From the NCBI GenBank assembly GCA_014218235.1, contig CM024755.1:80297960-80361959 (forward strand): a stretch of DNA of 64,000 bases. The letters run 5' to 3'. Positions 46,428-57,724 of this stretch are shown one piece after another. The notes under the pieces are model-generated. The model was not told where the DNA came from, did not search any database, and saw nothing but the letters and a program-made list of their open reading frames with translations. Position 1 is the first letter of the stretch. Each line of letters opens with the position of its first letter. The position numbers and the translations under genes are program-made. Origin of the DNA: Colocasia esculenta. Lineage: Eukaryota; Streptophyta; Magnoliopsida; Alismatales; Araceae.

Positions 46428-49400
46428 TGTAATGCCCCACTTCTGTTCAGTATAGTTATACCAACCCACGTCGGATGAGTGCAAGTCGTTATAGGAGAGA
46501 AAACCCCAACGATAGTCACATGGGTTGAGAAATACACAAATAGAGAAGAATATTGCAGCGAAAAATAATAACTCTTATTCTATCAACTTTATAATCCACA
46601 TATCACTATCTATATAATCCAAACAAAGAAATAACATAACACAACATCTACTAAACATAGCCAGTTTCCAAGTGCAAATAACCAAAGTCCATATAATAAC
46701 ATCACATACTAAGTACTAAGCTAGAAATCTTGAATTTGCTCTTCACGCTCCACGTCAAATCTCGCTAACTCCTCGACTTCTAAGTCTCCTAAAATGTTAG
46801 CAAGGGTGGATATTTTCTGGTAAGATAACCTCTGATAGCTGTCCCTTACTTTGGTGCAACATTTGAAAGTATGATAATTTTATGTCACATCGATCACTTT
46901 ATGTCATATCAAGACCATTAATGAGTCGCTTTATATCACATCAGAGTCATTAATGAGGTTTATCTCCACTTTGAGATGTTTTTAGCCCCTTATAAGTCCA
47001 TATAACTTTATCAGTTCAAAAATGGGAGTTAGACTTATCAGTACTTATCACCAGTAAGTGCTGATAAGTGTCTGATAAGTTATCTTGTTTACCAAAGCGG
47101 CAGAATAGTTATCAGGGCTGATAAACTCCTTTTATCAGGGGTTATCATGACTTATTTGGTCATCAAACTTAGTAACTTAGAATTACAAACCACGCACTTA
47201 CCACACATGCTTTCTAACAATTTAAACACTTTACTAACTATCACAATATCATTAACTTACTAGCAATTAATAATTTAACTAACACATGTTCATACTATAA
47301 CAAGGATAATTAAATATGAAATCTATTAAACAAAGCCATACTAACTCATGTATAACAAGAATTATAAACATGGTCACTTATAATAGTGCCACTAATATGA
47401 GAGCGGTCATATAATCACATACTTGGAATTCTTACTTTCACATAACATTAACAGATGACTTATATTAAAAACTTATAACATGATACTACTAACATACTCA
47501 TCAAGTAACCACTAAACATACTTCTACACATGGTACTAAATATGATATCATAATTATCTTTTAACATGGATCAAATTAACACATGCACGTACCTTCTCAT
47601 GATATATTCATATGCACTTTTACCTTTGCTTTCACATGCACTTATTCTCACATATATCACATTCATATTCACTGACACTTGTTTCCATATAGCATTCACA
47701 TAGTTTTCACTTTTCACGATCATGATCACATGTCACATTACTTCACATATCACGTGCCATGTTCATACATCACATTACCCATTATTCACATATTCACTTT
47801 TACGCATGCTGAGACACAACCCAAACCACCAGTAGAAAAATCACACGATCACATACACATACTTAATCACTAGGCAAAGTGATCAAGCCTTGGTTACTCT
47901 GCAGAACCGCGGGAATACCTCACCGCCATTACCAGTAGAACTTGTCCACCTCCAGGATTTCACACGACCCGTTGCCCCATATTTCACATAACATGATTGA
48001 GCCTTCTCATAGGGGCACTACTGCAGTAAGGTTTCACACAAGTTATGGTGGTAGTGTCTCATTGGCACAACTTTTGTCTTTCAAATTATCATCTTATTCA
48101 TGCACACATGTCACATATTCTCCCACTTTCCATGTACATGCACACATTTGACATAAAACATGTACTAATCACCTTCAAATAATCAAGTTAATCTTAAACA
48201 GTAGCTTACAGTCCCTAATCATGATGCTAATCATGTTTCTAAACAAGTTTGGGACTTATTATCAAAATATGATATCAAGACTTCAGAAACTCATAACTAA
48301 TTGTATAGTAATCCAAACATGGTCAAATTTTAACCATGGGATGAATATATCATATAGAACATATCCAAAAATTTTCAGAATTTTTGGAACATAAAACATA
48401 TTTTTTATACTTAAAGACAAAGATCAAGTTATTATTCGCAAAAACAATATATATTCATGGACAAATATTAATCGAGATTAACATGTCCTAAGTCATGCTT
48501 CTATAGCCTAAAAAATTGAAATATAGAGTTTTCTAATTTTTATAACATGCATACAAGATGGGAATCAAAGTTTATCAAGTGTTCACATGCTTTTTCATAT
48601 AAACAAAAATTTAAATAATTATTGTAATTAACAAAAATTAAGTTAGGGTTCCCCAAACATATTCTGATGATTAACAGGTCAAAACAGAATGAAAAGAACT
48701 TAAAAACCATCACAAAATCTCACAAAACCATCACATATGGTGAAACTGTAAATTTCTAGGAAAGATGAACTTAATGTCAACATAGATTGCTGTCAACGAC
48801 ATCCCCCCTTGCCATCAACTTCCCAGACTGCACACAGTGCAATCTGAGAGCGAGAAATCATGGTAAACGACATCAAAATAAATTTCTAAAAATTTAGAAA
48901 AATAGAAAAACCATAAGGGACAAGTCCACATAGAGAAACCTTAAGTTACTTGTCTCAAGAAAATTCTACAACATGAGAATTTATTTGATGAAGCCCTTTT
49001 CTGCACCCAAAGGGTATTCTCTAAGCACGATCAAATCCTCTGTCTTGTGCACGATCAGGCCACGATCTCCTCTTGCAGAGCCTTCCTCTCAGATCATGAA
49101 AGCCTTCTCTTTGCAGCAACCGACACAAACTCTTAGCAACAGGGTAGATCTACCCTTGAGATTGCCCCCTCTCTCTACTCTCACACACCCAAACCCTAGC
49201 AAAGAGAGCAAAAGTTCTCTTGCCCAACGAACCCTCTCTATATATAGAGAGCCAAGGGTCGTGATTGGGGTAAAATTCTTGCCCTAACATGACTCTACCC
49301 CGTCAAACCTATCCAAAGAGACTAATTTTTTTCGGAGTAAAATTCGGACTAGAAAACACAGAAGTTGACGTCAATATACATTGACGTCAAAAGGAAACTT

Positions 49401-49788
49401 GACGACGATCGAACTTGTCATCGAAAAAGTAAACTATGGAAATCCGACGAAGAACATGTTGATGTCAACATCCAAGACGTCAACCAAAAATAGACAGAAG
49501 TCGAAACCGCCTTCAGACAGAGCACAATAGAGGCCAAAACCCCAGACTGGGGTTAACGTCCAGGCCTCAGATATTTATATTGTTGGCATCAGCATGTCCT
49601 GACATCAACATGTTGTTGACGTCAGCATGTGTGACGTCAACATCAGGTTGACGTCACTCATTGCTGATGTCAACTTGCCCTCCTAGGCAAAATTCTCACA
49701 GTCCGCGAAAGCTTCGTCGGGAGTCCCGAACGCCATCCTATCAATCTTTTGAAAATGTGAACCTGCAGAAAACTTGTTAGGCATTACA
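46428..49788 (-). mobile_element. solo gypsy LTR (3361 bp)
   Basis: Plus strand TGTAATGCCCC to AGGCATTACA, with a perfect duplication TAAGT (46423-46427 and 49789-49793) and no internal region. The minus orientation is inferred from similarity of its left end and the block near 47930 to the minus-strand LTR at 19687-24487. On that strand the TATA box is CTCTATATATAGAG (49236-49249), with the TGACGTCA array between it and the LTR start. ORFs of 60-104 codons inside are not recognisable. Confidence 0.88.
49355..49690. repeat. TGACGTCA (bZIP-site-like) array in U3 of the solo LTR
   Basis: At least eight copies of TGACGTCA or one-base variants (TTGACGTCAA, GTGACGTCAACAT, TTGATGTCAACAT), spaced 15-40 bp apart. 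They lie 100-430 bp inside the LTR start and just upstream of the TATA box on the minus strand. TGACGTCA is the established palindromic core bound by bZIP factors. Confidence 0.8.
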
Positions 49789-49828
49789 TAAGTCATCCTT
49801 ATTTCCACTTTATTCTAATACCAAATAA

Positions 49829-50758
49829 TCACTCTGTTCGGTACGAGAATAGAAAAAATGGGGATGAGGGTAAATTAATCTAGGAATACGTTATCCCCAT
49901 CATTAATCCACCTCTTGTTTGGTATTTTCAATGATAGATTTTTGCATATAACCCCATCCTTTGTTTGGTAGAAATAATGTTAGTGTGGGGATAGAACTTT
50001 TATTTTTTATCATTATACTCTCTTTGTTTGATAGAAATGGTGTTAATGTGGACATATTTTTCTCATCATCCCACCACCATCCAGAGCTACTTTTTAAGCT
50101 AAGATAAAGAGTGCACAATCTCTTTATATTCTTGTAGTGGTTTTTGAGATTTAGTAATGTGTATTGTATTTTAGTAAGTTTATTAAATTTTCCGAACCAT
50201 AAACCACCAATGTTAACCTCTAACTCCACAATAATATCAAGTAAAATACGATCATCATTGTTGTCCCAATTGACCATCCTAGTTTTACTATCTTTTGGGG
50301 TGGCCATTGAGGATGATGCATAAATATATAACTAGAATTGATTAAGAAGATAAAAAAAATATAATGGAAGTGTCAATAATATCAACAAAGTATGTAGTTA
50401 AGGTGAAATCAGAAGAAATAGGGTTTAGGCAGAAAATAATAAACATATTGTTGCATGTAGTTTTGAAAAACATAAAATAAAAATAAGAAATAAAGTCAGA
50501 CCTCTCTCCTTTTTAGGTTATTAAAAATATAAAATAAAAATAAAAAATATAAGAGAAAAACCGGGATAAGAGATGTGGATAAATTATCCCAACAAAAATT
50601 TGGGATGACTTATCTCTAAATTACACCTATTTTTTTGGAGATATCTTCAAAACATTTAAACAACTTTGTCTCTAATTTTTTGACATACCAAATATGAAAT
50701 AGAATTAGACTCATCATTATCCCTCATTCCTTATTTAACCCCGTACCAAATAGTGTCT
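49829..50758 (-). mobile_element. Harbinger-type DNA transposon, non-autonomous
   Basis: Ends CACTCTGTTCGGTACGAG (left) and, on the other strand, CACTATTTGGTACGGGG (right) form an imperfect inverted repeat. TAA flanks both sides (49826-49828 and 50759-50761), the usual 3-bp Harbinger duplication. It carries only a Myb/SANT-like ORF; the DDE transposase is absent. Confidence 0.65.
49903..50307 (-). pseudogene. Myb/SANT-like DNA-binding protein of the Harbinger element
   Basis: 134 codons from ATG at 50307. About residues 12-85 resemble the plant Myb/SANT-like domain (Myb_DNA-bind_3 type): the NWDNNDDRILLDIIVE start, a middle with LLNLKNHYKNIKRLCTLYLS, and SSSGWWWDDEKN. In Harbinger elements this second protein binds the transposon ends and helps the transposase reach the nucleus. 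The domain is shortened, the C-terminal half is repetitive, and no transposase partner is present, so it is probably not functional. The frame itself is open. Confidence 0.6.
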
Positions 50759-50861
50759 AAACGAGGGAGATCGATCAATCTGGACAGTTGTGGGAAGGAG
50801 TTTGGTGAGAAATCTGAGTTGCCCATCTTGGTTCAGTTTACGTCTTGGGGAAAGGTGGATC

Positions 50862-50866
<5 letters not shown>

Positions 50867-50893
<27 letters not shown>
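50867..50893. repeat. (GA)n microsatellite at the gap edge
   Basis: A GAGAGA run ends directly at the N block, so its real length is unknown. ORFs drawn through the N block are artefacts. Confidence 0.9.
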
Positions 50894-50993
50894 NNNNNNN
50901 NNNNNNNNNNNNNNNNNNNNNNNNNNNNNNNNNNNNNNNNNNNNNNNNNNNNNNNNNNNNNNNNNNNNNNNNNNNNNNNNNNNNNNNNNNNNN
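50894..50993. other. assembly gap, 100 N
   Basis: Exactly 100 N, the usual size placed for a gap of unknown length. Sequence on the two sides may not be adjacent in the genome. Confidence 0.98.
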
Positions 50994-51591
50994 TTCATGT
51001 GGAGAGTCGTGGGACTTGAAAACACAATCTTGATATGAAGGAAGGTTTCCGTATTTGAAGATCCTCTGCGTCTGTCGACAGGTGCTGAGTATCTGTCGAC
51101 AGATTGCAACAGATTTGCAATAGACAGACTTCAGGTTGCTCTGGCCTGTGGCATCTGTCGACAGGCGACACATATCTGTCGACAGGCAGAGACAGTTTTG
51201 CCAAATCACAGAACTCTGGCATTTCTGTCTGTGACATCTGTCGACAGGTCTCTGAGCATCTGTCGACAGGTGCTCTCAGTACTTTTCTGTCTGATCACAA
51301 CTGTGGCATCTGTCGACATATACCTTTGGGTCTGTCGACAGGTACATGTATACACTGTGATTTTGATCATTTTCTCATGATTTGAGAAGGCTTGGTTATA
51401 TGCATTTGTACCTCATGATAAAACATGTATAGTTAGGTATAATGAAGACATAGATAACCAAATATTGTATCATGTTAATTGACATGTATGAAACCTCAAT
51501 TCAACTCATTCATCATTAAAAACATTGTTTGACTTTAATTTATCACTTAGAGTGTGAATTCACTTAGTTTCCAGAATATGAACCCAACAGT
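50994..51591 (-). mobile_element. copia LTR fragment (start of a minus-strand LTR)
   Basis: On the minus strand it starts TGTTGGGTTCATATTC at 51591 and runs to the gap; its TATA box and 3' part would be in or beyond the gap. The start resembles that of the solo copia LTR at 22430. It abuts the truncated chromovirus gag at 51592. Confidence 0.55.
51070..51345. repeat. CTGTCGACAGG palindrome array
   Basis: Eight copies of CTGTCGACAG or close variants, often in pairs about 22 bp apart within larger units. In U3 of the copia LTR fragment. Confidence 0.85.
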
Positions 51592-52609
51592 ATGATAGCG
51601 GACTCCGTAGTGAAGCAGCACTTGAGAACTGCACAACACTTTTAGAGAGGTTCCATCGTCTCGGCCTCCGACTTTTTACGATGACTATGACCCTAACCGT
51701 GCGGAGAGTGGGGTCCATGAGCTCGAGCGTACTTTCGAGACCATGGACTATGCAAATTAGGATCAGGTCCGAGTGGCAGTGATCAGCTGAAGGGGTCAGC
51801 CCACGCATAGTGGAGGACAGTGAGGCAGACCATTTCAGGGCAGGAGGCTGAACCATATAGCTTGGGAGCAATTTCTGAAAGTCTTTCACACAAGTATTTC
51901 TTCGACTACGCATGCCGTGAGAGGAGGGATCAGTTTCATGAGTTCACATAGGGACAGTTGACTGTGGCGCGCAGTACCACTAGAGGTTCATACAACTTTT
52001 GTGACACATCCCTCACATAGCCACTAGTGAGTAAGCTAGCACTGAGCAGTTCATTAGTGGGTTACGCTCGAAGTTGAGGTGGGCGATGGCTGGCCACCTC
52101 TGTGACACCTTGGCTTTGGCAGTGGCCAGAGCTACCGCTTTGGAGAGGGAATGTCGGTTCTAGCCACAACAAGGAGGAGGTTTGGCGAGGTCTACCCCGT
52201 ACCACCATCCTTCGAGTAGCCGAGGGAGTGTGTCATCTTCCTCTTCTTTGAGAACAGGCAGTGCTAGCCTGACCTCAAAGTTGAAGAAGTTGTTCACTCG
52301 AGGGGGTAGATGGCATTACCAGTAGTCGCCTCAGTAGTGACGCCAGCCAGAGCAGTCAGTGCAGCAGGGTGCACAGCAGAGCCAGCAGGGCATGGGTTGT
52401 TTTCACTATGAGCAGCAGGGTCACTTTAGGCGAGAGTGTCGCTGAGGTAGGGGTAGTAGCAGTTGGCACCTCCACAGTACACACAGTAGGCACCTCAGGC
52501 TCAATACCCTCCACCCCAGTAGGCGCAGCGTCAGTAGCAGCACCACGGGCAGTTTCAGCCACCTTAGCAGCACCAGCAGCAGCCTCAGCGAGGACGTGGT
52601 CGTGATCGG
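51592..52609 (+). pseudogene. gag: Gag of the decayed chromovirus
   Basis: Gag-domain fragments are recognisable across several frames, for example EQFISGLRSKLRWAMAGHLC at about 52045-52105. A zinc knuckle lies at 52398-52439 (CFHYEQQGHFRREC), in which the second Cys is replaced by Tyr. A Gln/Ala-rich low-complexity stretch follows. The frame has many stops. The 5' part is missing. Confidence 0.65.
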
Positions 52610-54481
52610 ATGATGAACATCACGAGAGAGGAGGCGGAGGCCTCTAATCTGGCGTCAGTACGGTTCCTCTCCTTGGCAGAGTTGCGCGTTTTGATTGATC
52701 TCGGTACTACACATTGTTTTTCTTCACAGAAGTTCTTTGGTTCCCTTACTGAGTTTACTCTGAAGCGGACTTGTGACCTAGCTGTTGAGCTTCCGATGGG
52801 TGACTACTTGCGTACTTTGGGTTACCTAGAGGTTGTCACCGTCGAGGTACAGGGACACCTTCTACTAGTAAGATTGTTTGCATTACAGATCCACGACTTT
52901 GATGCCATCCTTGGCATGGATTGGTTGGAGGCATACTCTGTGTTGGTTGACTGTCAGGGAAAGACCGTGCGGTTTGAGATACTTGGAGCACTAGTGCTTT
53001 GCTTCAGAGGTACCCGATCTACCCGCCGACCCTTTGTTTCCTTCTGTAGAGCTCAGCGCCTGATCCAATATGGTTGTGTAGCTTACCTTACTTCTGTGAG
53101 TTTCTCGAATTCTAGAGAGCTATCTGTTTCAGATGTACCTATTGTTTGTGATTTTGCTGATGTATTTTTGGAGGATCTACATGGTTTACCACCGGAGTGG
53201 GAGGTAGGTTTCTCCATTGAGTTACTTCCAGGGATGATGCCTATGTTCAAGGCACCGTACCAGATGGCGCCAATGAAGCTACGGGAGTTGAAGCATCAAG
53301 TGGATGAGTTACTCAAGAAGGGCTTCATTCGTCTGAGCCGATCGCCTTGGGGTGTGCCTGTATTGGTTGTGAGGAAGAAGGATGGCAGTCTCAGGATGAG
53401 CATCGATTATTGGCAGCTGAACTAGGTTACAATGAAGAATAAGTATCCGTTACCATGATCGATGACTTGTTGACCAGTTGCAGTCAGCTTCAGTGTTCTC
53501 GAAGATTGACTTGAGGTCGAGCTACTACCAGTTGAGAATCTGAGAGACAGATATTGCAAAATCAGCCTTCCGTACCCACTACGGCCGCTTTGAGTTTGTC
53601 GTGATGCCTTTTGGGCTCACGAATGCACTGGCAACCTTCATGGAGTTGATGCACAGTGTGTTTCGAGAGTACCTAGACAGGTTCATGGTGGTGTTCGTAG
53701 ATGACATCCTGGTGTACTCAGTGATGACAGAGGAGCACGAGGTTCACTTGAGGCTGGTGTTGGGGGCACTGAGGAGTCACCAACTTTATGCCAAATTTAG
53801 AAATTATGAATTTTGGTTAAAGGAGGTGCACTTTCTCGGTCACGTGATTTTAGGTGCTGGAGTGGCGGTGGATCTTGCAAGGTTGAGGCAGTGGTTTTAT
53901 GGGGCCAGCCCACTACAGTTGTAGAGGTGTGCCATTTTCTAGGGTTGGCATGCTACAATAGGAGGTTTGTGCAGGACTTCGCTAGAGTTTCTGAGTTGTT
54001 GACGAGGTTGACAGGAGGCGAGAGACCAATTTTGTGTGGACAACAGACTGTGAGCAGAGTTTTCGGGAGCTGAAGAGCAGGTGACTTCAGCTCCAATCCT
54101 TGTTGTACCATCTGGTAGCAGTGGTTTTGTTGTCTACACCGATGCTTCGGGGATTGGTGTTGGTGCCGTGTTGATGCAGCACGGGAGGGTAGTCGCTTAT
54201 GCTTCTCGGCAGCTAAAAAGCATGAACAGAACTATCCTACACACGACTTGGAGCTTGCAGCGGTCGTGTTTTCCTTGAGGTTGTGAAGACATTACTTGTA
54301 CGGCGAGGTGTTCGAGGTGTTTAAGGACCATAGGAGTCTGCAATATGTCTTCACACAGAAAGATCTGAACCTCAGGCAGTGCAGGTGGGTCGAGTACGTG
54401 AAGGACTACGACTTTACTTTTTCCTATCACCCGGGAAAGGCTAATGTCATAGCGGATGCTTTGAGCAGGAGAGCCACTTGA
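52610..54481 (+). pseudogene. pol: protease, reverse transcriptase and RNase H of the decayed chromovirus
   Basis: The open piece 52610-53425 holds the protease (VLIDLGTTHCFSS, with Leu where Thr or Ser is normal next to the catalytic Asp; then FDAILGMDWL) and the first RT blocks (GFIRLSRSPWGVPVLVVRKK, LRMSIDYWQLN). Frameshifts near 53420-53600 follow. 53601-53924 has MPFGLTNALATFMELM and the catalytic box FVDDILVYS. RNase H is split over 54081-54278 (VVYTDASGIGVGAVLMQ, catalytic Asp present) and 54296-54481 (FKDHRSLQYVF, then YHPGKANVIADALSR). Confidence 0.85.
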
Positions 54482-54572
54482 GTTCTTGTTGGTTAGACAC
54501 TAGAGGTGGTAAAGGACGCCGCTCGAGGAGTGTTTTCTCCGTCAAGACTTAGAGGTAGAGCAGTGTTGACAG

Positions 54573-55040
54573 TTGACAGTTCATCCAGTCATATATCAGC
54601 ACGTGATAGAGACTCAGAGTGCAGATGCAGAGTTAGCAGATATCTTGCAGATGCCAAAGGTAGAGCTAGATGAGGACGTGGTCAGATTCAGAGGCAAACT
54701 CTACGTTCTAGCGGATGTCAGACATGAGTTCTTAGCTAAGGCACATAGATCGAGGTACTCTGTTCATTCTGGCACCAAGATGTACCACGACTTGAGGGGA
54801 CTCTTTTGGGGCCTGGGATGAGAGAGAGAGAGATATTGCTAAGTTTGTTGCTCACTGCCTTACCTGTCAGCAAGTGAAAATGGAGCACCAGCATCCTAAT
54901 GGTGAGTTGTAGTCGCTACCCATTCCTAAGTAGAAGTGGGAGCACATATCCATGGACTTCATTGCTAGTTTACCTCGTACTTCGCAGGGGCATGACAGTG
55001 TGTGGGTGATCGTCGACCGGCTGACGAAGACACTTGTTTC
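54573..55040 (+). pseudogene. pol: integrase of the decayed chromovirus, first part
   Basis: The zinc-finger region (YSVHSGTKMYHDLRGLFW, then CLTCQQVKMEH) and start of the catalytic core (MDFIASLPRTSQG, then VIVDRLTKT). Broken by stops near 54820-54940. It is cut by the solo LTR after the duplicated GTTTC. Confidence 0.8.
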
Positions 55041-57724
55041 TGTCACATCCCAACATTTAATGTATCTATAAATGCCGGAACAAGAATGAATAAGAAATCA
55101 AGAGTAAAATTTGAACTATTCGAGCAGAAAATTACTCGGAGGCTTCACTAAATAAAAATTTATTAACTGTCGTTCTATAGGTATTACATGATTCTCAATT
55201 TACAATTCAAAAGTAAACACCACGAAGGTTGATCTCTCAGCCCACAAATCCCGATGTCTTGCCTTCTAGAACTGTAGATTACTTGAGAAAAAGTAGGATT
55301 TGATGAGCTAACTAGCCCAGTCGGATTTAATCTTCTAATCAAAATGACTATGATAACCAATGAATAGACAAGAAACTTAACTGTTAGCACTGCTGAATAT
55401 CAAAGATGATTTGATGACCATGTCAATAGATAACAATTGTAGAACAGGAGTACTGAACAAGATTGCACGGTTAAGAATTCAGGACAACAATTCACGTTCT
55501 GGTTCAAATACATATCCAACTCATGATAAAATAACATGATGACTAATCAAGCTTGTATGATGCAATGCCAAGCATCCACAGATCCTTTATCGTATGGCCA
55601 GTAAACGAATTCGGGTGCTCCTCCGAGGATTGGATCAACCCCATTTGCACAGACATCTCAATTGAGTCTAAAGACCCAAAGTTGTCATCACAATATTTTT
55701 GTTAAACTTTCAAGTATGGTACATAGGTACTCAAATCTCACATGTAACAAGGTTTAGGGATTAATACTAATGACTCCAAAAGGTTGTAGCCATGTAGGAA
55801 ACAATCAAACTTTGGTTGTTTAAGAACAATCCATAGCTAAAAGAATGATCCCTCACAGTGGTATATGTTGTGTTGAAGATAGGTCAACACTACTTGACAG
55901 ACAGGTCGACACTACATGGTTTGTCAAGCCAGTTGTGTCAACACAGGTCAAGTGTGTGTCAACACAGCCCTTGCTCCCAGAAACCAGTAAAGAGCAAAGA
56001 AGTCAGTTGTGTCGACACAGGTTAAATTTGTGTCGATACAGGTCAAATGTGTGTCAACACATCCTGTGTTCTCCAAAACACAGTTAGAAGAGAAGAAGAC
56101 AGTTGTGTCGACACAGGTCAAATGTGTGTTGACACAGGTCAAATGTGTGTTGACACAGGTCAAGTATGTGTCGACACAGTTCAAGTGTGTGTTGACACAT
56201 CCTGTGTTTTCTAGAACACAGTCAAAAGGGAAGAAGAAGAAGAAGAAGAATCCTACAACATGGGTGGCATGAAAACTTATGAAAGGAAGATTATTGTATA
56301 TACAACCCTTCTAAGAGATTTTTCCTTGCATCTAATAAGAAGTTCTTCGCAAGTATACTTGGCTAAGACATGAGCATTAGCTAAAGCATAAACACAATGG
56401 ATAGAAAGGCATACCTAATGATCTTTACAAACACAAATCAAGGTGTGAATATGGTATACACTCAGACTCAGGATTCTAACAAAAGAAGAAGAGGTGATTA
56501 CAGAAAAGAAAACCATTTCTACTGGTTTTAACAACACAAATCAGAACAAGTAAATGGTAAGACACTTAAACACAAGGTTCTTAGCAAAAGAAGGGGACAA
56601 GAAGGAGAGAATCCTACTAGTACATTAGTCTACACCTAAACATGAGTGTCAATTTAGAGACATGAACTCAAGGAAAAGAAGTAACCAAGAGAGTTTACTG
56701 AACCTCATGACAATGTGAGGTCAAAGTAGATGCTTGAACTTCCAAACTTTAAAAGAAGGGAAAGCAAGAGAAGAAGACAAGAGGAAAGAATCCTACCAGT
56801 CTTAGGAAGATGAAGCCTTCTCTTCTCCTCAACGAAGCAACCCACAGCAACAGGAAGAAGTGAACAGTAAGGTTGCAGAAGTAGCAGCAATAAGAGAGAA
56901 GAAGTAACAGCAGCCACGGCAAAGCAGCAACAACAATGACAAGAACATCAGCAACAACAGTAGCAAGAGCAGGAGCAAGAGCAGGAGAGTTGAGCTAGTG
57001 GTGGAAAGCTTCTTATGCAGGGTGAAGGGAGAGTTTATATAAACTGTCAAACCTCATGCATGTATGGCACGTAGGCCATCCATGTGTTGCGGTAAAAGCC
57101 TCACTTACCCACCCAAGCCACGTTCACCATGCAGCCCCCATGACTTACACGTATGGTAAAACGTGTAGGCATCTTAACCCAGATGAAATAAGCCTTACGT
57201 GGCCAAGGCTACGTAAGCAAAAAAAATAAAAAAAATGTTTTCCGTAAATAAGAGATAAATTAGTTGGTCCAATTATTCCCATATTTTTATATTCAAATGG
57301 TATCCATTCAAGTTGAAATTTCAACCATAAGCTAATAGGAAGCTTTTACAAATTATGGTAATTTTAGTTTAATTTTTAGAATTTATTTTTCACCCGGCAA
57401 AAATTACTCGAAAAATTATTATGTCGACTTAATCTTGAAATCCGCGCGTCAACAATTCCGGATATTTGCATTTCTAGAATCAACACATTTTTCTAGAAAT
57501 TATGATATTTTCAGATTTCAATTCTGTTACCGAATTCTAGTGGCGCCATGTCTGAGTGCGCACATCTGAAGACAGTACCGGGATTACTTTAATAATGTAG
57601 AATTTTTTCTAAAATAAAGGTAATCAGATTTCTTGTAAGTATATATGTCTTTTATGAAAATTAGAATCTTCTCTAATTTTTGATATCATATTATTATTTT
57701 GGTATTAAATTTTGGGGTGTTACA
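55041..57724 (-). mobile_element. solo gypsy LTR inserted in the integrase
   Basis: Plus strand TGTCACATCCC to GGGGTGTTACA (minus TGTAACACCCC to GGGATGTGACA). The 5-bp duplication GTTTC is perfect (55036-55040 and 57725-57729), and integrase reads on across it. A TATA box is on the minus strand (TTTATATAAAC near 57028-57040). The GGAGGAGC motif (55608-55636) and hairpin/splice-like module (55272-55323) also read on the minus strand. Leu-rich ORFs at 56705-57050 reflect CAG/CAA-type repeats. Confidence 0.88.
55865..56205. repeat. TGTGTCGACACAGG palindrome array
   Basis: About 14 copies of GTGTCGACACAGGTCAA or decayed forms (GTGTTGACACAGG, GTGTCAACACA), spaced about 20-22 bp apart. Here the array lies downstream of the TATA box of its LTR, unlike the others. 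Confidence 0.85.

Larger units (their letters stand above)
46310..49828. mobile_element. small MITE (about 155 bp) split by the solo LTR
   Basis: Left piece 46310-46427, right piece 49789-49828. The left end CCTTGGAATGAGCTATC and the reverse complement of the right end ATTTGGTATTAGAATAA form a degenerate inverted repeat. The solo LTR with duplication TAAGT sits between them, so this element is the older one. Confidence 0.35.

Noticed and set aside
50735..51237. Long ORFs through the N block
   Set aside because: The middle consists of unknown bases; the rest is GA repeat and LTR sequence.
56705..57050. Leu-rich ORFs resembling signal peptides
   Set aside because: They are antisense readings of CAG/CAA-type trinucleotide repeats in the leader of a solo LTR.
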